Source: Synechococcus sp. MVIR-18-1 (GTDB taxonomy: Bacteria > Cyanobacteriota > Cyanobacteriia > PCC-6307 > Cyanobiaceae). From it: 64,000 nucleotides of DNA. The stretch covers positions 496,001 through 560,000 of the forward strand of contig NZ_CP047942.1 in NCBI RefSeq assembly GCF_014279835.1, in the 5' to 3' direction. The notes under the pieces were generated by a model. That model was given only the letters and a program-made list of their open reading frames with translations, ran no database searches and had not been told where the DNA came from. The position numbers and the translations under genes were made by a program. This document shows, one piece after another, positions 50,326 to 64,000 of this stretch (position 1 is its first letter; every line of letters begins with the position of its first letter).

Positions 50326-51582
50326 TTAAATCTGCGCCAGGTATTGGCCCACCTTTCGTTTCAGTTCCTGACTGATTTGCTTTGGATAGATCAGCCAGCT
50401 GGTGCTGACAGGCTTGCTCAAGCTTTTAACGAGTGCTGAGCTTTGCTCGAGTGCTTGAAGTTGCTGGCCATTCCAGAGCCTCAGCCCCCCGCGATAGGGG
50501 TGATATCCATGCAGTTGTTGATGGCGTAGACCGCAACTCAAACTCGGATCCAATCCCTTTGCTTCGGCCAATCCCCGTGCGAGAGCCAAGCATTCGAGCT
50601 GTTTCTCCTTGGAGAGGCTGTCCACATCGAGAGCTTTGAGGAGTCGGCGGTTGAGAAACCGATCACAGAGATCAGCGAGCGGGCGAGGGGCTTCCTCTCG
50701 CCAGCGCAACAGGTGATAGCCCGTTCGCAGGTCATCGTTAGCCAAATAGGCCTCCAGGTCGAGCTCATGGGCTGACCACAGCCAGCAGCGCATCGTGGAA
50801 TCTGTCCAAACCTGATCGGGGCCTAGCTCACGGGCTAGGCGGATCATTTGCTCCAGCAGCCAATTGCACACCACATTGAGACGGTGGTTGTAAACACTGC
50901 GGTACATCAGGTTTCGCACCACGAGGTAGTGCTCAACCGCCATTAGACCCTTGGGATGAATCGCGAGTTCTCCATCTGGTGCCAGGGTCAGTGCGGCCAG
51001 AATTCTCCCTAAATCCAGTTGGCCATAGCTCGTCCCTGTGCTGTAGCTATCTCGCAGCAAGTAATCGAGCCTGTCGCAATCGAGTTGGCTGCTAACGAGG
51101 TCTTTAATCACTCTCCGCTCTGAGGTGCCGTGTTCTAGGAGAGCAGCCACAGCTTCTGAGCTTCCTGGTTGGAATCGTTCGAGTGGCTCCCGGATCGAAG
51201 GGTGCTCTCGAACGATGCGTGCGGACCATCGTTCATGGTGAGTACCAAACATTTCCTCCCCGGTGTGGCTCAGGGGCGCATGACCCAAGTCATGAAGCAG
51301 GGCTGCCGCATAGAGCACTCCCCGATGAGGTTCCAGTGATGAATCCATGGCCAACAGACGCTGAAAGGCCTGTCGCGCGATGTGGAAAACGCCAAGAGAG
51401 TGGGTGAACCGGCTCGATTCAGCGCCGTGAAAGGTTAAAAACGCAGGCCCGAGCTGACGAATGCGCCGAAGCCTTTGGAAGGGGGCTGCGTCAACGAGCT
51501 CGAGCACCAGCGCTTCAGCTGGGTCGTCTGAATGAAGTGCGATGCCGCCATGAAGAGGGTCGTGATAGGTGCGGCTGCTCAT
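50326..51582 (-). CDS. HD-domain phosphohydrolase
   Basis: 418 residues with the HD signature: FTHSLGVFHIARQAF, AALLHDLGHAPLSHTGE and DRLDYLLRDSYSTG. This resembles dGTPase/SAMHD1-like HD proteins. Its start overlaps the ctp stop (ATGA) and it is 15 bp from minC, so it belongs to the min operon; role there unknown. Confidence 0.88.
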   Translation of the reverse strand: MSSRTYHDPLHGGIALHSDDPAEALVLELVDAAPFQRLRRIRQLGPAFLTFHGAESSRFTHSLGVFHIARQAFQRLLAMDSSLEPHRGVLYAAALLHDLGHAPLSHTGEEMFGTHHERWSARIVREHPSIREPLERFQPGSSEAVAALLEHGTSERRVIKDLVSSQLDCDRLDYLLRDSYSTGTSYGQLDLGRILAALTLAPDGELAIHPKGLMAVEHYLVVRNLMYRSVYNHRLNVVCNWLLEQMIRLARELGPDQVWTDSTMRCWLWSAHELDLEAYLANDDLRTGYHLLRWREEAPRPLADLCDRFLNRRLLKALDVDSLSKEKQLECLALARGLAEAKGLDPSLSCGLRHQQLHGYHPYRGGLRLWNGQQLQALEQSSALVKSLSKPVSTSWLIYPKQISQELKRKVGQYLAQI

Positions 51583-52886
51583 GCCGTTTCTGCCATCTCC
51601 TCTGAATTAATGGCATCGGCTGTTGGAAGAGATTCGGCGGTCTTGCGATCGATGATGGCCTCCAGTACCCGTGCTGCATCCGTAAGCCAGCGGTCTCCTT
51701 CGCCCCCGGGGTTCAGTGGCTCGGGCTGATCCAGCAAGCGATCTGGTGTAATTCCTTGCCCCTGAATGTCACGTCCGCTTGGGGTGACATAGCCGGCCAC
51801 GGTCACGGCCAAACCACTTCCATCACTCAGGTTGGTCAGGGTCTGGATGAGCCCTTTGCCAAAGGTTTCACTGCCGAGCAGCAGCGAACGATCGTTGTCT
51901 TGTAGAGCCCCCGCAAGAATCTCGCTTGCACTTGCGGTGCCGGCATTAACGAGGGTCACCATCGGACCGTCGTACAGCGTGGTTGGGTTCGATTGAATGG
52001 GATCAGCAATCCCGTCTCGATTGCGTGTTTCCACGATGGGGTCTTGGTCCAGGAAGGCGTCAGCAACGGCGAGTCCGCCGCTGACGAGCCCCCCAGAGTT
52101 GTTTCGAAGATCAAGAACCACGCCTTCCACTCCCTTATCGGTGAGTTCTTGCAAAGCTTCTTGCACTTGTTTCGGCACGCCTTCGCTGAACTGCGTGATG
52201 CGTAAGTGGCCAAGGGTATGCGTATCACTCCGAAGGCGCCGAGTGCGAACAGGGCGCAAGTCAACATTGCGCCGTTCCAATGAAAGCTCTTCTGTTTCTC
52301 CATTAGGGGGTTGCACGGTCAGCAAAACCTGCGTTCCCACATCCCCTCGCAAGCGTGCTGCGGTGGTTTCAAGTCCCAGTAGAGCGGTGGATTCTCCGTT
52401 CACCGCCAGCAGGGCGGCGCCGCTGACCACGCCAGCGTCAGCGGCGGGTGATCCCTCGAGTGCAGCGATCACAACAACTGAGTCTTCATCGTTGTGATGG
52501 CCGAGTTGAAGTCCTACGCCACTCAGGCTTCCGGAGTTGCTGGACTTCATGACGGAGTAATCGTCAGGTCTCAATAAGCGTGTGTAGGGATCATCGAGGG
52601 GCTCAAGCATGGTCTCGATGGCGCTGTAGGCCTGCTCGCTGGTTTCGATCGTTTGCTCGAGAGCCTTCTGTCGTAGACGCTTCCAGTGAATACGGTCGAA
52701 ACTCGAGGGGTCGACATAGCTCTGATTCACCAGGCGCCAGGTTTCAACTACCAACTGCTGGGCGTCGTTGAGAGCCAGAGCAGGCGCTGGAATGAAGAGG
52801 CTGCAAACCAAAAGGGCGGCCAAGCCGGAGGCCAGCTGCTGCAGGCCTTTTTTCATGTAATTAACAATCGGCAACATCAGCTTCAT
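51579..52886 (-). CDS. ctpA: Carboxyl-terminal processing protease (CtpA family)
   Basis: 435 residues; an in-frame Met at codon 11 (MKKGLQQLASG) may be the true start. N-terminal signal peptide (LAALLVCSLFIPAPALA), PDZ domain (about 120-190, GVGLQLGHHNDEDS), and S41 peptidase with catalytic Ser in NAGTASASEIL and Lys in GSETFGKGLIQTL. In cyanobacteria CtpA trims the D1 precursor in the lumen; two related Ctp paralogues exist, so the exact letter is inferred from the petB neighbour. Confidence 0.82.
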   Translation of the reverse strand: MKLMLPIVNYMKKGLQQLASGLAALLVCSLFIPAPALALNDAQQLVVETWRLVNQSYVDPSSFDRIHWKRLRQKALEQTIETSEQAYSAIETMLEPLDDPYTRLLRPDDYSVMKSSNSGSLSGVGLQLGHHNDEDSVVVIAALEGSPAADAGVVSGAALLAVNGESTALLGLETTAARLRGDVGTQVLLTVQPPNGETEELSLERRNVDLRPVRTRRLRSDTHTLGHLRITQFSEGVPKQVQEALQELTDKGVEGVVLDLRNNSGGLVSGGLAVADAFLDQDPIVETRNRDGIADPIQSNPTTLYDGPMVTLVNAGTASASEILAGALQDNDRSLLLGSETFGKGLIQTLTNLSDGSGLAVTVAGYVTPSGRDIQGQGITPDRLLDQPEPLNPGGEGDRWLTDAARVLEAIIDRKTAESLPTADAINSEEMAETA

Positions 52887-52944
52887 TCTGTCGCGTCGGC
52901 TGGAGCGTCATCGGTAGACTGCCGCAATCCAAACCGACCTTTGC

Positions 52945-53601
52945 ATGGCGAACTCCTCACCTGTCTACGACTGGTTCCAGGAACGTCTTGAAATCCAGGA
53001 CATCGCTGATGATTTCAGCACCAAGTACGTTCCGCCCCACGTCAATATTTTTTATTGCCTGGGCGGCATCACGCTTGTTTGTTTCTTGATTCAGTTCGCG
53101 ACCGGGTTCGCGATGACTTTCTATTACAAGCCCACTGTTGCTGAGGCTTACAGCTCAGTTCAGTACCTGATGACAGATGTGAGCTTCGGGTGGCTCATTC
53201 GTTCAGTTCACAGATGGAGCGCCTCGATGATGGTGCTCATGCTGATTCTTCACGTCTTCCGCGTGTATCTCACGGGTGGCTTTAAACGTCCCCGTGAGCT
53301 CACTTGGGTCACCGGCGTGACGATGGCTGTGATCACCGTTTCTTTCGGTGTCACCGGCTATTCACTCCCTTGGGATCAAGTTGGCTATTGGGCCGTCAAG
53401 ATTGTTTCTGGAGTGCCTGCTGCCATTCCAGTTGTTGGTGACTTCATGGTTGAACTGCTGCGTGGTGGTGAGAGCGTTGGTCAATCCACACTCACTCGCT
53501 TCTACAGCCTTCACACGTTTGTGATGCCTTGGTTGCTTGCTGTCTTCATGCTCATGCACTTCTTGATGATCCGTAAGCAGGGCATTTCTGGTCCTTTGTG
53601 A
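52945..53601 (+). CDS. petB: Cytochrome b6
   Basis: 218 residues with four membrane helices and the haem-ligand histidine pairs ([24 protein letters not shown] and [27 protein letters not shown] split as the pairs H-x13-H). A Cys near residue 35 (FYCLGG) binds haem c. Part of the b6f complex. Divergent from ctpA, followed by petD. Confidence 0.98.
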   Translation: MANSSPVYDWFQERLEIQDIADDFSTKYVPPHVNIFYCLGGITLVCFLIQFATGFAMTFYYKPTVAEAYSSVQYLMTDVSFGWLIRSVHRWSASMMVLMLILHVFRVYLTGGFKRPRELTWVTGVTMAVITVSFGVTGYSLPWDQVGYWAVKIVSGVPAAIPVVGDFMVELLRGGESVGQSTLTRFYSLHTFVMPWLLAVFMLMHFLMIRKQGISGPL

Positions 53602-53678
53602 TCCATTTCAGTTGCTTTACGCACTGATTCAAGTTTCGAACTTTCCCACTTACCGTTCGTTCATTACCGCTTCGCACC

Positions 53679-54161
53679 ATGCATATTCTCAAGAAGCCTG
53701 ATCTCACCGATCCCAAGCTGCGGGCCAAGCTCGCCAAAGGCATGGGCCACAACTATTACGGTGAGCCTGCATGGCCCAACGATCTTCTCTACATCTTTCC
53801 TGTAGTGATCCTTGGAACCATCGCTTGCATCGTTGGGCTCTCTGTTTTGGATCCAGCCATGCTGGGTGACAAGGCTGATCCTTTTGCAACTCCTCTGGAG
53901 ATCCTTCCTGAGTGGTATCTGTACCCGGTGTTTCAGATCCTTAGGGTTGTTCCTAACAAGCTTCTGGGTATTGCATTGCAAACCTTGGTACCCCTTGGTT
54001 TGATGCTCATCCCCTTCATCGAGAGCTTCAACAAGTTTCAGAACCCATTCCGTCGTCCTATCGCGATGGCAGTGTTCTTGTTCGGTACAGCTACCACCAT
54101 TTATTTGGGAATCGGTGCTGCGATGCCTATCGACAAGTCACTCACTCTCGGTTTGTTCTGA
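53679..54161 (+). CDS. petD: Cytochrome b6f subunit IV
   Basis: 160 residues: [20 protein letters not shown] start, [19 protein letters not shown], and [20 protein letters not shown] with the PEWY quinol-site motif. Three membrane helices. Second gene of petBD, 77 bp after petB. Confidence 0.98.
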   Translation: MHILKKPDLTDPKLRAKLAKGMGHNYYGEPAWPNDLLYIFPVVILGTIACIVGLSVLDPAMLGDKADPFATPLEILPEWYLYPVFQILRVVPNKLLGIALQTLVPLGLMLIPFIESFNKFQNPFRRPIAMAVFLFGTATTIYLGIGAAMPIDKSLTLGLF

Positions 54162-54173
54162 ACCGATTAGCTC

Positions 54174-54208
54174 AAAAAAAACCCCTAGCTCATCGCTGGG
54201 GGTTTTTT
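54174..54208. terminator. Terminator between petD and the invertase gene
   Basis: AAAAAACCCC-TAGC pairs with GCTG-GGGGTTTTTT around a short loop, giving a stem with A-run and T-run on the two sides, so it should work in both directions for these convergent genes. Confidence 0.92.
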
Positions 54209-54235
54209 AATGTGCGGCGTTTTTGAGCTGTTGCT

Positions 54236-55717
54236 CTAAGACCCCGGTGTTCCGTCAAGGTCGAGCATCTCTACATCATCAGGATTGACTCGAAGGAAGT
54301 GATGGAGGAGAAGAAATCCAACGATGGTCCAAGTCTGATAGGTGCGTGATTGCTGGCCCATCCAAGTGCCTGTGGGGCCGTCGAAATATTCAGCCCACTG
54401 TTGTCTTGGCAGTTGGTTGAGCTGGCTCCAGTAACAATCCTCAAGCATCGCCTTCATCTGTCCCATCAGCAGGATGTCTGCATTGGGGTGACGTCGCTCA
54501 TGGAGGAGGATCGAGGCCCCGAAATACCAGAGAAGGCTCGGCCAATGGCCGCCATTGTGGTAGCTCCACGGCCAGTTCTTAGGGTCCGATCCGGTCTTGT
54601 TTTGCCACTCCAGGGTTTCCATGGGTGGATGGCAAATACGCATCGGCATCTGGGCCATCAGATGATTGCGGTTGTGAAGTGTGAGGCGAAATAGTGCTCG
54701 TTGTTGTGGCGCTGTGAGAAGTCCGAAGAGGCAGCCAAGAGAGTTGCCAAGACTGTAAAAACGGAAATCGGGCCTGCCTGTACGGATGTTGCCGATGAGA
54801 TAGCCACCGCGATTCTCGAGCCAGTCCTGCAGCCAATCAGGGATCACTTGGGGCTGCACATTGAATTCGTTTTGGTGCTGATTGTCGCCGTATTGCTCTG
54901 TGGGTCTTCGCCTTAAAACTTGCATCGTCTTGCTGGTCACCCAGTAGTGCTTCAGCAGAAACTTGCGGAGGTCATGAATCCACTGGCGCGTAAGCACCAA
55001 GCGTTGGTCGAGCAGGCGACTGTTTTGATTCCGTCGGCCGAGCTCCATGAGCTGAGCGCAGCAACGGAGGGAGGCATACAGGAGTACTTCAACTTCTAGG
55101 GGCGCACCCCATACGTCCATAGGACGATCGATCATGAAGGCACAATCGGGCACAAACAGCACCGGTGTGCCCTCAAACGTGGGGTGAAGCACGAGATCCA
55201 ACAACAGTTGGACTCCTCGTTGGACGCCAGGTGTGGATCCAAATTCTTCGTCTCCACTGGCTTTGACGTACATCGAGCAGAGGACTGGCCACCAGAGACT
55301 GGCGTCGACAGAGGTGATCCTTCCGATCGAACGTTGGCCGTAATCGGCAATGAGTTCTCCGTTCTCCTCAACAAAGCTGGTTGGGAACACGCCACGGGTT
55401 TGATAAGTGGTGCTCTGGAGGTCGAGGCAGATCTGCAGGAACTGTTTGACGATCTTGAACCGTTTTTGCGTCAACAGGTAGACCATCACTGGCACGTTGT
55501 CGCGCAGGAAGATTTCGCCGTAGTTGAGAGCTTCGTCGGCACTGGGGTGCTGCAGAGCAGCGACGCTGCCCGCAAGGCTGCCTGCAATGGGAATCAGCGT
55601 GCGTTCGAAATGCTCTTTGGCCTTTTGAACGACCTGGTCTTCTTTGGAGCTGGGACGAACCCGCTGGTTCTGTTGGCTGAAGCGTTCGGCCAAGGTGCTG
55701 TTGCAACCATTGCTCAA
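54236..55717 (-). CDS. Neutral/alkaline invertase, GH100 family
   Basis: 493 residues. Recognised by the (alpha/alpha)6 GH100 sequence: NYGEIFLRDNVPVMVYLL, RGVFPTSFVEENGEL, RSIGRITSVDASLWWP, and the acidic residues in PRDFRF-type segment of GH100 (here TGRPDFRFYSLGN), then KNWPWSYHNGGHWPSLLW. It cleaves sucrose to glucose and fructose in the cytoplasm; marine Synechococcus makes sucrose, so a sucrose-breakdown role is likely. Confidence 0.92.
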   Translation of the reverse strand: MSNGCNSTLAERFSQQNQRVRPSSKEDQVVQKAKEHFERTLIPIAGSLAGSVAALQHPSADEALNYGEIFLRDNVPVMVYLLTQKRFKIVKQFLQICLDLQSTTYQTRGVFPTSFVEENGELIADYGQRSIGRITSVDASLWWPVLCSMYVKASGDEEFGSTPGVQRGVQLLLDLVLHPTFEGTPVLFVPDCAFMIDRPMDVWGAPLEVEVLLYASLRCCAQLMELGRRNQNSRLLDQRLVLTRQWIHDLRKFLLKHYWVTSKTMQVLRRRPTEQYGDNQHQNEFNVQPQVIPDWLQDWLENRGGYLIGNIRTGRPDFRFYSLGNSLGCLFGLLTAPQQRALFRLTLHNRNHLMAQMPMRICHPPMETLEWQNKTGSDPKNWPWSYHNGGHWPSLLWYFGASILLHERRHPNADILLMGQMKAMLEDCYWSQLNQLPRQQWAEYFDGPTGTWMGQQSRTYQTWTIVGFLLLHHFLRVNPDDVEMLDLDGTPGS

Positions 55718-55790
55718 AACTTAGTGATGGAGCTTGCTTTGGCCAGTGGAAGCAAGTCTTGAGATGCGGAAGGAAGAGTGAGAGTTGCAA

Positions 55791-56365
55791 AAAGGGCGGT
55801 GATTGGGTTATGGTTTTGGACTGCGCAGGGGAGCACTGCTCCGACGCGCAGCCGCGGGACGTAAAGAGCGAAAGCTTGGAGTGTTCTGGGGGTTCTTACA
55901 AGATTGAGGGAGCGATCCCACGATGTTGTAAGTTTCAAAGGCGGTCGCGAGACCGCAGGCCGACCGTCTCTGAAAGGGGACGCAAAGCTAGAACCTGGAC
56001 AACCGAAAAGTTTAGGAACTGACGCTTTTATCGCGTTTAGTTTGAGTTAGGACCGCAAGGTTTTAATGAGAGCTAAATGATATTGCGATAGAGGTGTGAG
56101 GTCCCGTCAACAAAATTTTAGTTGCGTCGAAGCATTGTGCTTACAACTTGAAGGTTTTCACGAACCTTTTTGTTGTCGGTGTGCGCAATGTGGAGCAACG
56201 ACCGGATCTGAGATCCTGGAAAGTCAAACGAGGAAGAAATTCTAGATTTGCACTCTTGTGAATCCTTCTGTCAGAGGAAGGGTGCGACAACTGCAAGCAG
56301 TACGCCAGTGCTGTGGAGTGGGTGAAGCAAGTCAATCTGAGGTGAGAGCCAAAAGGGATTGATCT
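55791..56365 (+). other. Leader of the 16S rRNA
   Basis: 575 bp without a gene, expected to hold the rRNA promoter and the 5' part of the RNase III processing stem. I could not place the promoter with confidence. Confidence 0.55.
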
Positions 56366-57850
<1,485 letters not shown>

Positions 57851-58034
57851 CAGGGAGACAAACAACGATTTTGATGTCTGAGTTTATTTATTCTTAGGCC
57901 AAAATCCTGTCACCTTAGGTCGATCGGTACCTCAACTTTGAAGCTAAGAGAATCCAGCAATGGATCTCTGCTTAGTGGAGATTTTTAGTTCCTAAACTTT
58001 GTCTAGTTCACAACCCATTAGGGATGAGACTCCT

Positions 58035-58108
<74 letters not shown>

Positions 58109-58117
58109 TTCGGTGTA

Positions 58118-58190
58118 GGGGGTTTAGCTCAGTTGGTAGAGCGCCTGCTTTGCAAGCAGGATGTCAGGAGTTCGAGTCTCCTAACCTCCA
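58118..58190 (+). tRNA. tRNA-Ala (TGC)
   Basis: 73-nt cloverleaf: acceptor GGGGGTT / AACCTCC, anticodon loop TTTGCAA giving TGC. Follows tRNA-Ile by 9 bp, the standard bacterial spacer pair. Confidence 0.97.
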
Positions 58191-58608
58191 CTGACTACCA
58201 AAATCCCCATCTCCAAAGCCTGGAGTATGAACTCGTATGGATTGTGATTTAGATGTGTCCGCTAGATGACCCTAGCTTCTTGTCATTTTAAGGCATGGAA
58301 ATGATTCCATGATGTTTAATTGATAGGATGCTGGGCTCGATGCAATGTATTGAGAGATCAATGCATTGTTTTGATGTCTGGCCGAACCTTGACAACTGCA
58401 TAGTAAGTCTGGAAAGAATAAAGCATCTTTATGGATGCATCATTCTTGAGTGTTAATTCACGATGGGATGGTGTTAATTCTAAGCAAGAGCCGAGACTCC
58501 AGCATGTTCTTTCAAATGTGTCGAGCATTTGAGAGTTTGATTTTAATTTCTACTTGTAGAAGTTAGAAGAATCTGTTTCAACGACAGCAAGCGTGTTGGA
58601 GATACATT
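58191..58608 (+). other. Spacer between tRNA-Ala and 23S
   Basis: 418 bp of precursor rRNA; no gene. It should pair in part with the sequence after the 23S to form the RNase III stem. Confidence 0.6.
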
Positions 58609-61474
<2,866 letters not shown>

Positions 61475-61586
61475 CACTTGGTTCTTGCCTTTAAAGACTT
61501 TATTTAATCCAGATTGCATCAATAAAACGAAAGTTGAGTTGATGCCGCTATGCAGTTCTCAGGGGTCAAACCTTGGGAATTTTCTA

Positions 61587-61703
61587 TCCTGGTGTCCATA
61601 GCGCTGTGGAACCACTCCGATCCATCTCGAACTCGGTTGTGAAACGCAGCAGCGGCGACGATATTTGGGGGGTAGCCCCCTGAGAAAATAGCTCGATGCC
61701 AGG
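61587..61703 (+). rRNA. rrf: 5S ribosomal RNA
   Basis: 117 nt, TCCTGGTGTCC at the 5' end pairing with the GATGCCAGG end; loop segments CCACTCCGATCCATCTCGAAC are as in other cyanobacteria. Confidence 0.95.
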
Positions 61704-61723
61704 TAAAAACATTCCAAACGAAG

Positions 61724-61754
61724 AAAGCCATCCCTTGAAGGGGTGGCTTTTTTT
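61724..61754 (+). terminator. rRNA operon terminator
   Basis: AAAGCCATCCC ... GGGGTGGCTTT, followed by TTTT. It lies 21 bp after the 5S rRNA. Confidence 0.92.
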
Positions 61755-62157
61755 GTGCTTATTGTCTTGTTAGTTTGGTATTCATTGGTGCCAGCACCTG
61801 CCATGGCTACTTATAAACCACTGAAAAGGTTGGCCATCTTGAGATGAGCGAGTGAGGAATGCAAACAAAGTTAAGCCGCTCTTCCCTTGAAACCAGTGCC
61901 TTTGCTAAAGAGCTTGAGTGATTGCATTTCGGCTATTGCTCCTTCTCGTTCTTTTGCCTGAACAAATCCACGGCAGAGGCATTTACTCCAGAGTAGAGAT
62001 GCATTTGATGTATTTATTATCGCTTTACCTGGCTTTTTGTAGTTATTTTGTGTATTTAGTGATCGTTATATAGTGTTCTTGTTTTATTGGCCTGGTTATG
62101 GCTTTTTGTAGTGTTGTTCCATGCTTTTCCTTCTTCTTTTGTGATTAGATTGCACGG
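61755..62157. other. Intergenic region, nothing recognised
   Basis: 403 bp between the rRNA terminator and mutM. T-rich toward its right end; no gene, repeat or RNA structure that I can support. Confidence 0.5.
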
Positions 62158-63027
62158 CTATGTCTGACAGCTAGAGCACCAGTGTGTACTGCGTCCTGCC
62201 AGCTTGATTCGCTCGATTGCTTTCCCGCATCTTGGACACGGCTGTCCTGTTCGCCTATAAACCGCCGCTTGTCCTCCGTAATTGCCATTCACGCCTTCTA
62301 GATCCCTGAAATCACTAAACGTGGTTCCTCCGGCGCCAATACTTAGCTCCAGGATCTTGATCAGGCATTCCCTGAGTTTGTCTAATTGTTTGCGATTGAG
62401 TTGGCCAGCTGCGGTTTCCGGGCGAATGCCCGCAGCAAACAAACTTTCATCGGCATAGATGTTGCCCGTGCCTGCCACGATGGACTGATCCAACAACGCT
62501 GCTTTAATGGAGCGTGTGGATCCTTTGAATCGCTCTTGTAAGTATTGCGTTTTGAAGTCTTGGCTAAAGGGTTCGGGTCCCAACTTTTTTAAGCCCGTGA
62601 TAATCGACTCCACTGCAATATTGGGTGGGACCCACCACATTTCTGCGAAGCTTCTGAGGTCAACGAAGCGTAATTCTTGCCCCTTTGCATTCCAGAAGCG
62701 CACCCGTGTGTGTTTGCAGGGTGGAGTGTCGTTCTCAATCCACTGAAATTGGCCTGTCATGCGTAAGTGGACTCCCCAGTATCCAGCGTTCTCTTCAGGA
62801 GAATCTGGTTTGGATAATCCAGGACGATGCAGTTCTGCGTAGAGGTACTTTCCTCTTCTCGTCCAATCGCCAACGCGGCAATTGACGAGTCCTGACTCAA
62901 AGCACTCTGGTCCGCCAGGACTTGCAATCGCCCTGTCCCGGCACACTTCAAGATCGCTGATGACGAATTGATCGAGACGATTCGCTAGTCCACGCCGAAC
63001 CGTCTCAACTTCTGGGAGTTCGGGCAA
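62158..63027 (-). CDS. mutM: Formamidopyrimidine-DNA glycosylase
   Basis: 289 residues. Begins MPELPEVETVRRGL: Pro2 is the nucleophile and Glu3 the catalytic acid. The zinc finger is complete (CPRCGKAIERIKLAGRSTHW then CSSC). Excises 8-oxoguanine, which is relevant in a photosynthetic cell. It follows psaE by 5 bp. Confidence 0.97.
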   Translation of the reverse strand: MPELPEVETVRRGLANRLDQFVISDLEVCRDRAIASPGGPECFESGLVNCRVGDWTRRGKYLYAELHRPGLSKPDSPEENAGYWGVHLRMTGQFQWIENDTPPCKHTRVRFWNAKGQELRFVDLRSFAEMWWVPPNIAVESIITGLKKLGPEPFSQDFKTQYLQERFKGSTRSIKAALLDQSIVAGTGNIYADESLFAAGIRPETAAGQLNRKQLDKLRECLIKILELSIGAGGTTFSDFRDLEGVNGNYGGQAAVYRRTGQPCPRCGKAIERIKLAGRSTHWCSSCQT

Positions 63028-63032
63028 CGGCC

Positions 63033-63242
63033 TCAGGCCGGCTCGAGTTCCGCTTGAGCGAAATTATTGGTGTTGATTCCGCCTTCTGATCCGGAAATCC
63101 CGTTGTAGTTCACCTTTTCAAAGCGAACGACCACCGGGTAACGAATACCTGAGGTGTCGATGGACGCCACCGTGCCGACATCGTTGAACCAATAGGACTC
63201 AGGGCGCTTAATGCGCACCTTGTCACCGCGGGAAATAGCCAT
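63033..63242 (-). CDS. psaE: Photosystem I subunit IV
   Basis: 69 residues from the ATG at 63242 ([19 protein letters not shown]), chosen because PsaE starts this way; the open frame extends 8 codons upstream. An SH3-like beta protein on the stromal side of photosystem I that supports ferredoxin docking. Confidence 0.97.
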   Translation of the reverse strand: MAISRGDKVRIKRPESYWFNDVGTVASIDTSGIRYPVVVRFEKVNYNGISGSEGGINTNNFAQAELEPA

Positions 63243-63313
63243 CGCTGCGCAGAAACGTTGATGCAATCCGAGAGTATCGCTGCGTGGTCACAAGATGGAG
63301 AGAGCGTCACAGA

Positions 63314-64000
63314 ATGTCGTTCGCGCCTTGCCAAGATCGCAGCAGCGCCATGGCAGCATCCATCACCACCCCTTCAACTCCGCCTTTGACGAACCAGAGT
63401 CCCGAAGCACCCGCGTTCAATCTCGATCTTCCCGATCCAGAACGGGATGACATCAGCACGATGGAATTCCTGGCTCGTCTGGAGCAGGCTTGGGATGTGT
63501 GCGACAAATTTGATCTACAAACCGAAATTTGGCGTGGTCGCATCCTGAAATCGGTGCGCGATCGAGAAAAACGCGGCGGTGAAGGACGCGGTGCGGGCTT
63601 TTTGCAATGGCTTCGCGAACGGGAAATTAGTAAGACCAGGGCCTATGGATTGATTCAGTTAGCTGAATCGGAGCAAGGTTTGGTTGGTGACGGCTTGCTT
63701 GAACCATCAAGCGTGAACCAGTTTTCAAAACGGGCTTTTCTTGAAACCGCTTTGGCAGCTCCTGAAGTGCAGGTGATGATTGCGGAAGCTGCTAACGAGG
63801 GGCAGGAAATCACCCGCAAGCAGGTGCGCAGGCTTACGGATGATTTCACCTCTGCAACCAGTCCCTTGCTTCCGGATGAAATCCGTCAAAGGGCGCAAGA
63901 GAATTTGCTGCCATCCAAGGTTGTTGCGCCTCTCGTACGCGAATTGTCAAAGCTTCCAGAGCTTCAGCAGGAAGACTTCCGCAAGGTCCTACGCGATGAG
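63314..64000 (+). CDS. Conserved-type unknown protein, N-terminal part
   Basis: The frame runs off the window end with no stop codon. Starts at the ATG at 63314, or at 63350 (MAASITTPSTPPL), which is in the same frame. After a Pro/Ser/Thr-rich 25 residues come helices (EFLARLEQAWDVCDKFD, REKRGGEGRGAGFLQWLRER, RAYGLIQLAESEQGL). The basic RDREKRGGEGRG followed by a helix-turn-helix-like ISKTRAYGLIQLA suggests DNA binding. Divergent from psaE. I do not recognise a named family. Confidence 0.65.
   Translation, partial: MSFAPCQDRSSAMAASITTPSTPPLTNQSPEAPAFNLDLPDPERDDISTMEFLARLEQAWDVCDKFDLQTEIWRGRILKSVRDREKRGGEGRGAGFLQWLREREISKTRAYGLIQLAESEQGLVGDGLLEPSSVNQFSKRAFLETALAAPEVQVMIAEAANEGQEITRKQVRRLTDDFTSATSPLLPDEIRQRAQENLLPSKVVAPLVRELSKLPELQQEDFRKVLRDE

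Overview
The window comes from a marine Synechococcus of the phycoerythrin-II-containing type (subcluster 5.1-like). The evidence is the gene pair for phycoerythrin II (mpeB, mpeA), the bilin-carrying gamma linkers, phycoerythrin lyases of the CpeS/CpeT type and oxygenic photosynthesis genes (psbB, psbT, psbM, petB, petD, psaE). The species or strain cannot be fixed from reading alone.

Layout. (1) 1-14.2 kb is part of the phycobilisome rod gene region: the end of a HEAT-repeat bilin lyase, then mpeC, mpeA, mpeB, an MpeY-type lyase, three small Nif11-like genes, cpeR, cpeT, cpeS, a 57-residue gene, cpeE, a double linker (MpeE type), a CpeC-type rod linker, a pentapeptide-repeat gene, a CpcL-like membrane-anchored rod linker, an MpeD-type linker, an orphan phycobiliprotein-like gene and an unknown gene. 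Most run on the minus strand and build and load the red-light-excluding, blue/green-absorbing rods. (2) 14.5-17.8 kb holds several genes of unknown function. (3) 18-29 kb is ordinary core genome: tRNA-Phe, comF, DUF2470, an FGGY sugar kinase, metK, a HAD phosphatase, rps1, nrdR, psbT-psbB, a ferredoxin, psbM, a universal stress protein and a thioesterase.

(4) 29.15-46.04 kb is a 16.9-kb integrated mobile element that splits the competence gene dprA. It is bounded by a 13-bp direct repeat, and removing one copy plus the element restores an in-frame DprA of about 367 residues. Each end carries closely spaced GTTAGAG heptamers at 46-78 bp from the core, as expected for integrase arm sites. Nearly all its genes run on the minus strand: a large tyrosine recombinase next to the right end, many small acidic proteins, a second canonical tyrosine recombinase, an HNH/zinc-finger-like protein, an 883-residue single-subunit T7-type RNA polymerase, several ribbon-helix-helix proteins and a tRNA-like RNA. 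I see no capsid, portal, terminase, tail, DNA polymerase or helicase gene, so it is not a complete prophage. It looks like a podovirus-related satellite or integrative element with its own transcription system, and it is the most interesting thing in the window.

(5) 46-64 kb is core genome again: the dprA 3' part, prmC, a Sua5-type gene, tRNA-Thr, a probable operon ctp-HD-minC-minD-minE-luxR, petB-petD, a GH100 invertase, a complete rRNA operon (16S, tRNA-Ile, tRNA-Ala, 23S, 5S), mutM, psaE and the start of a conserved unknown gene.
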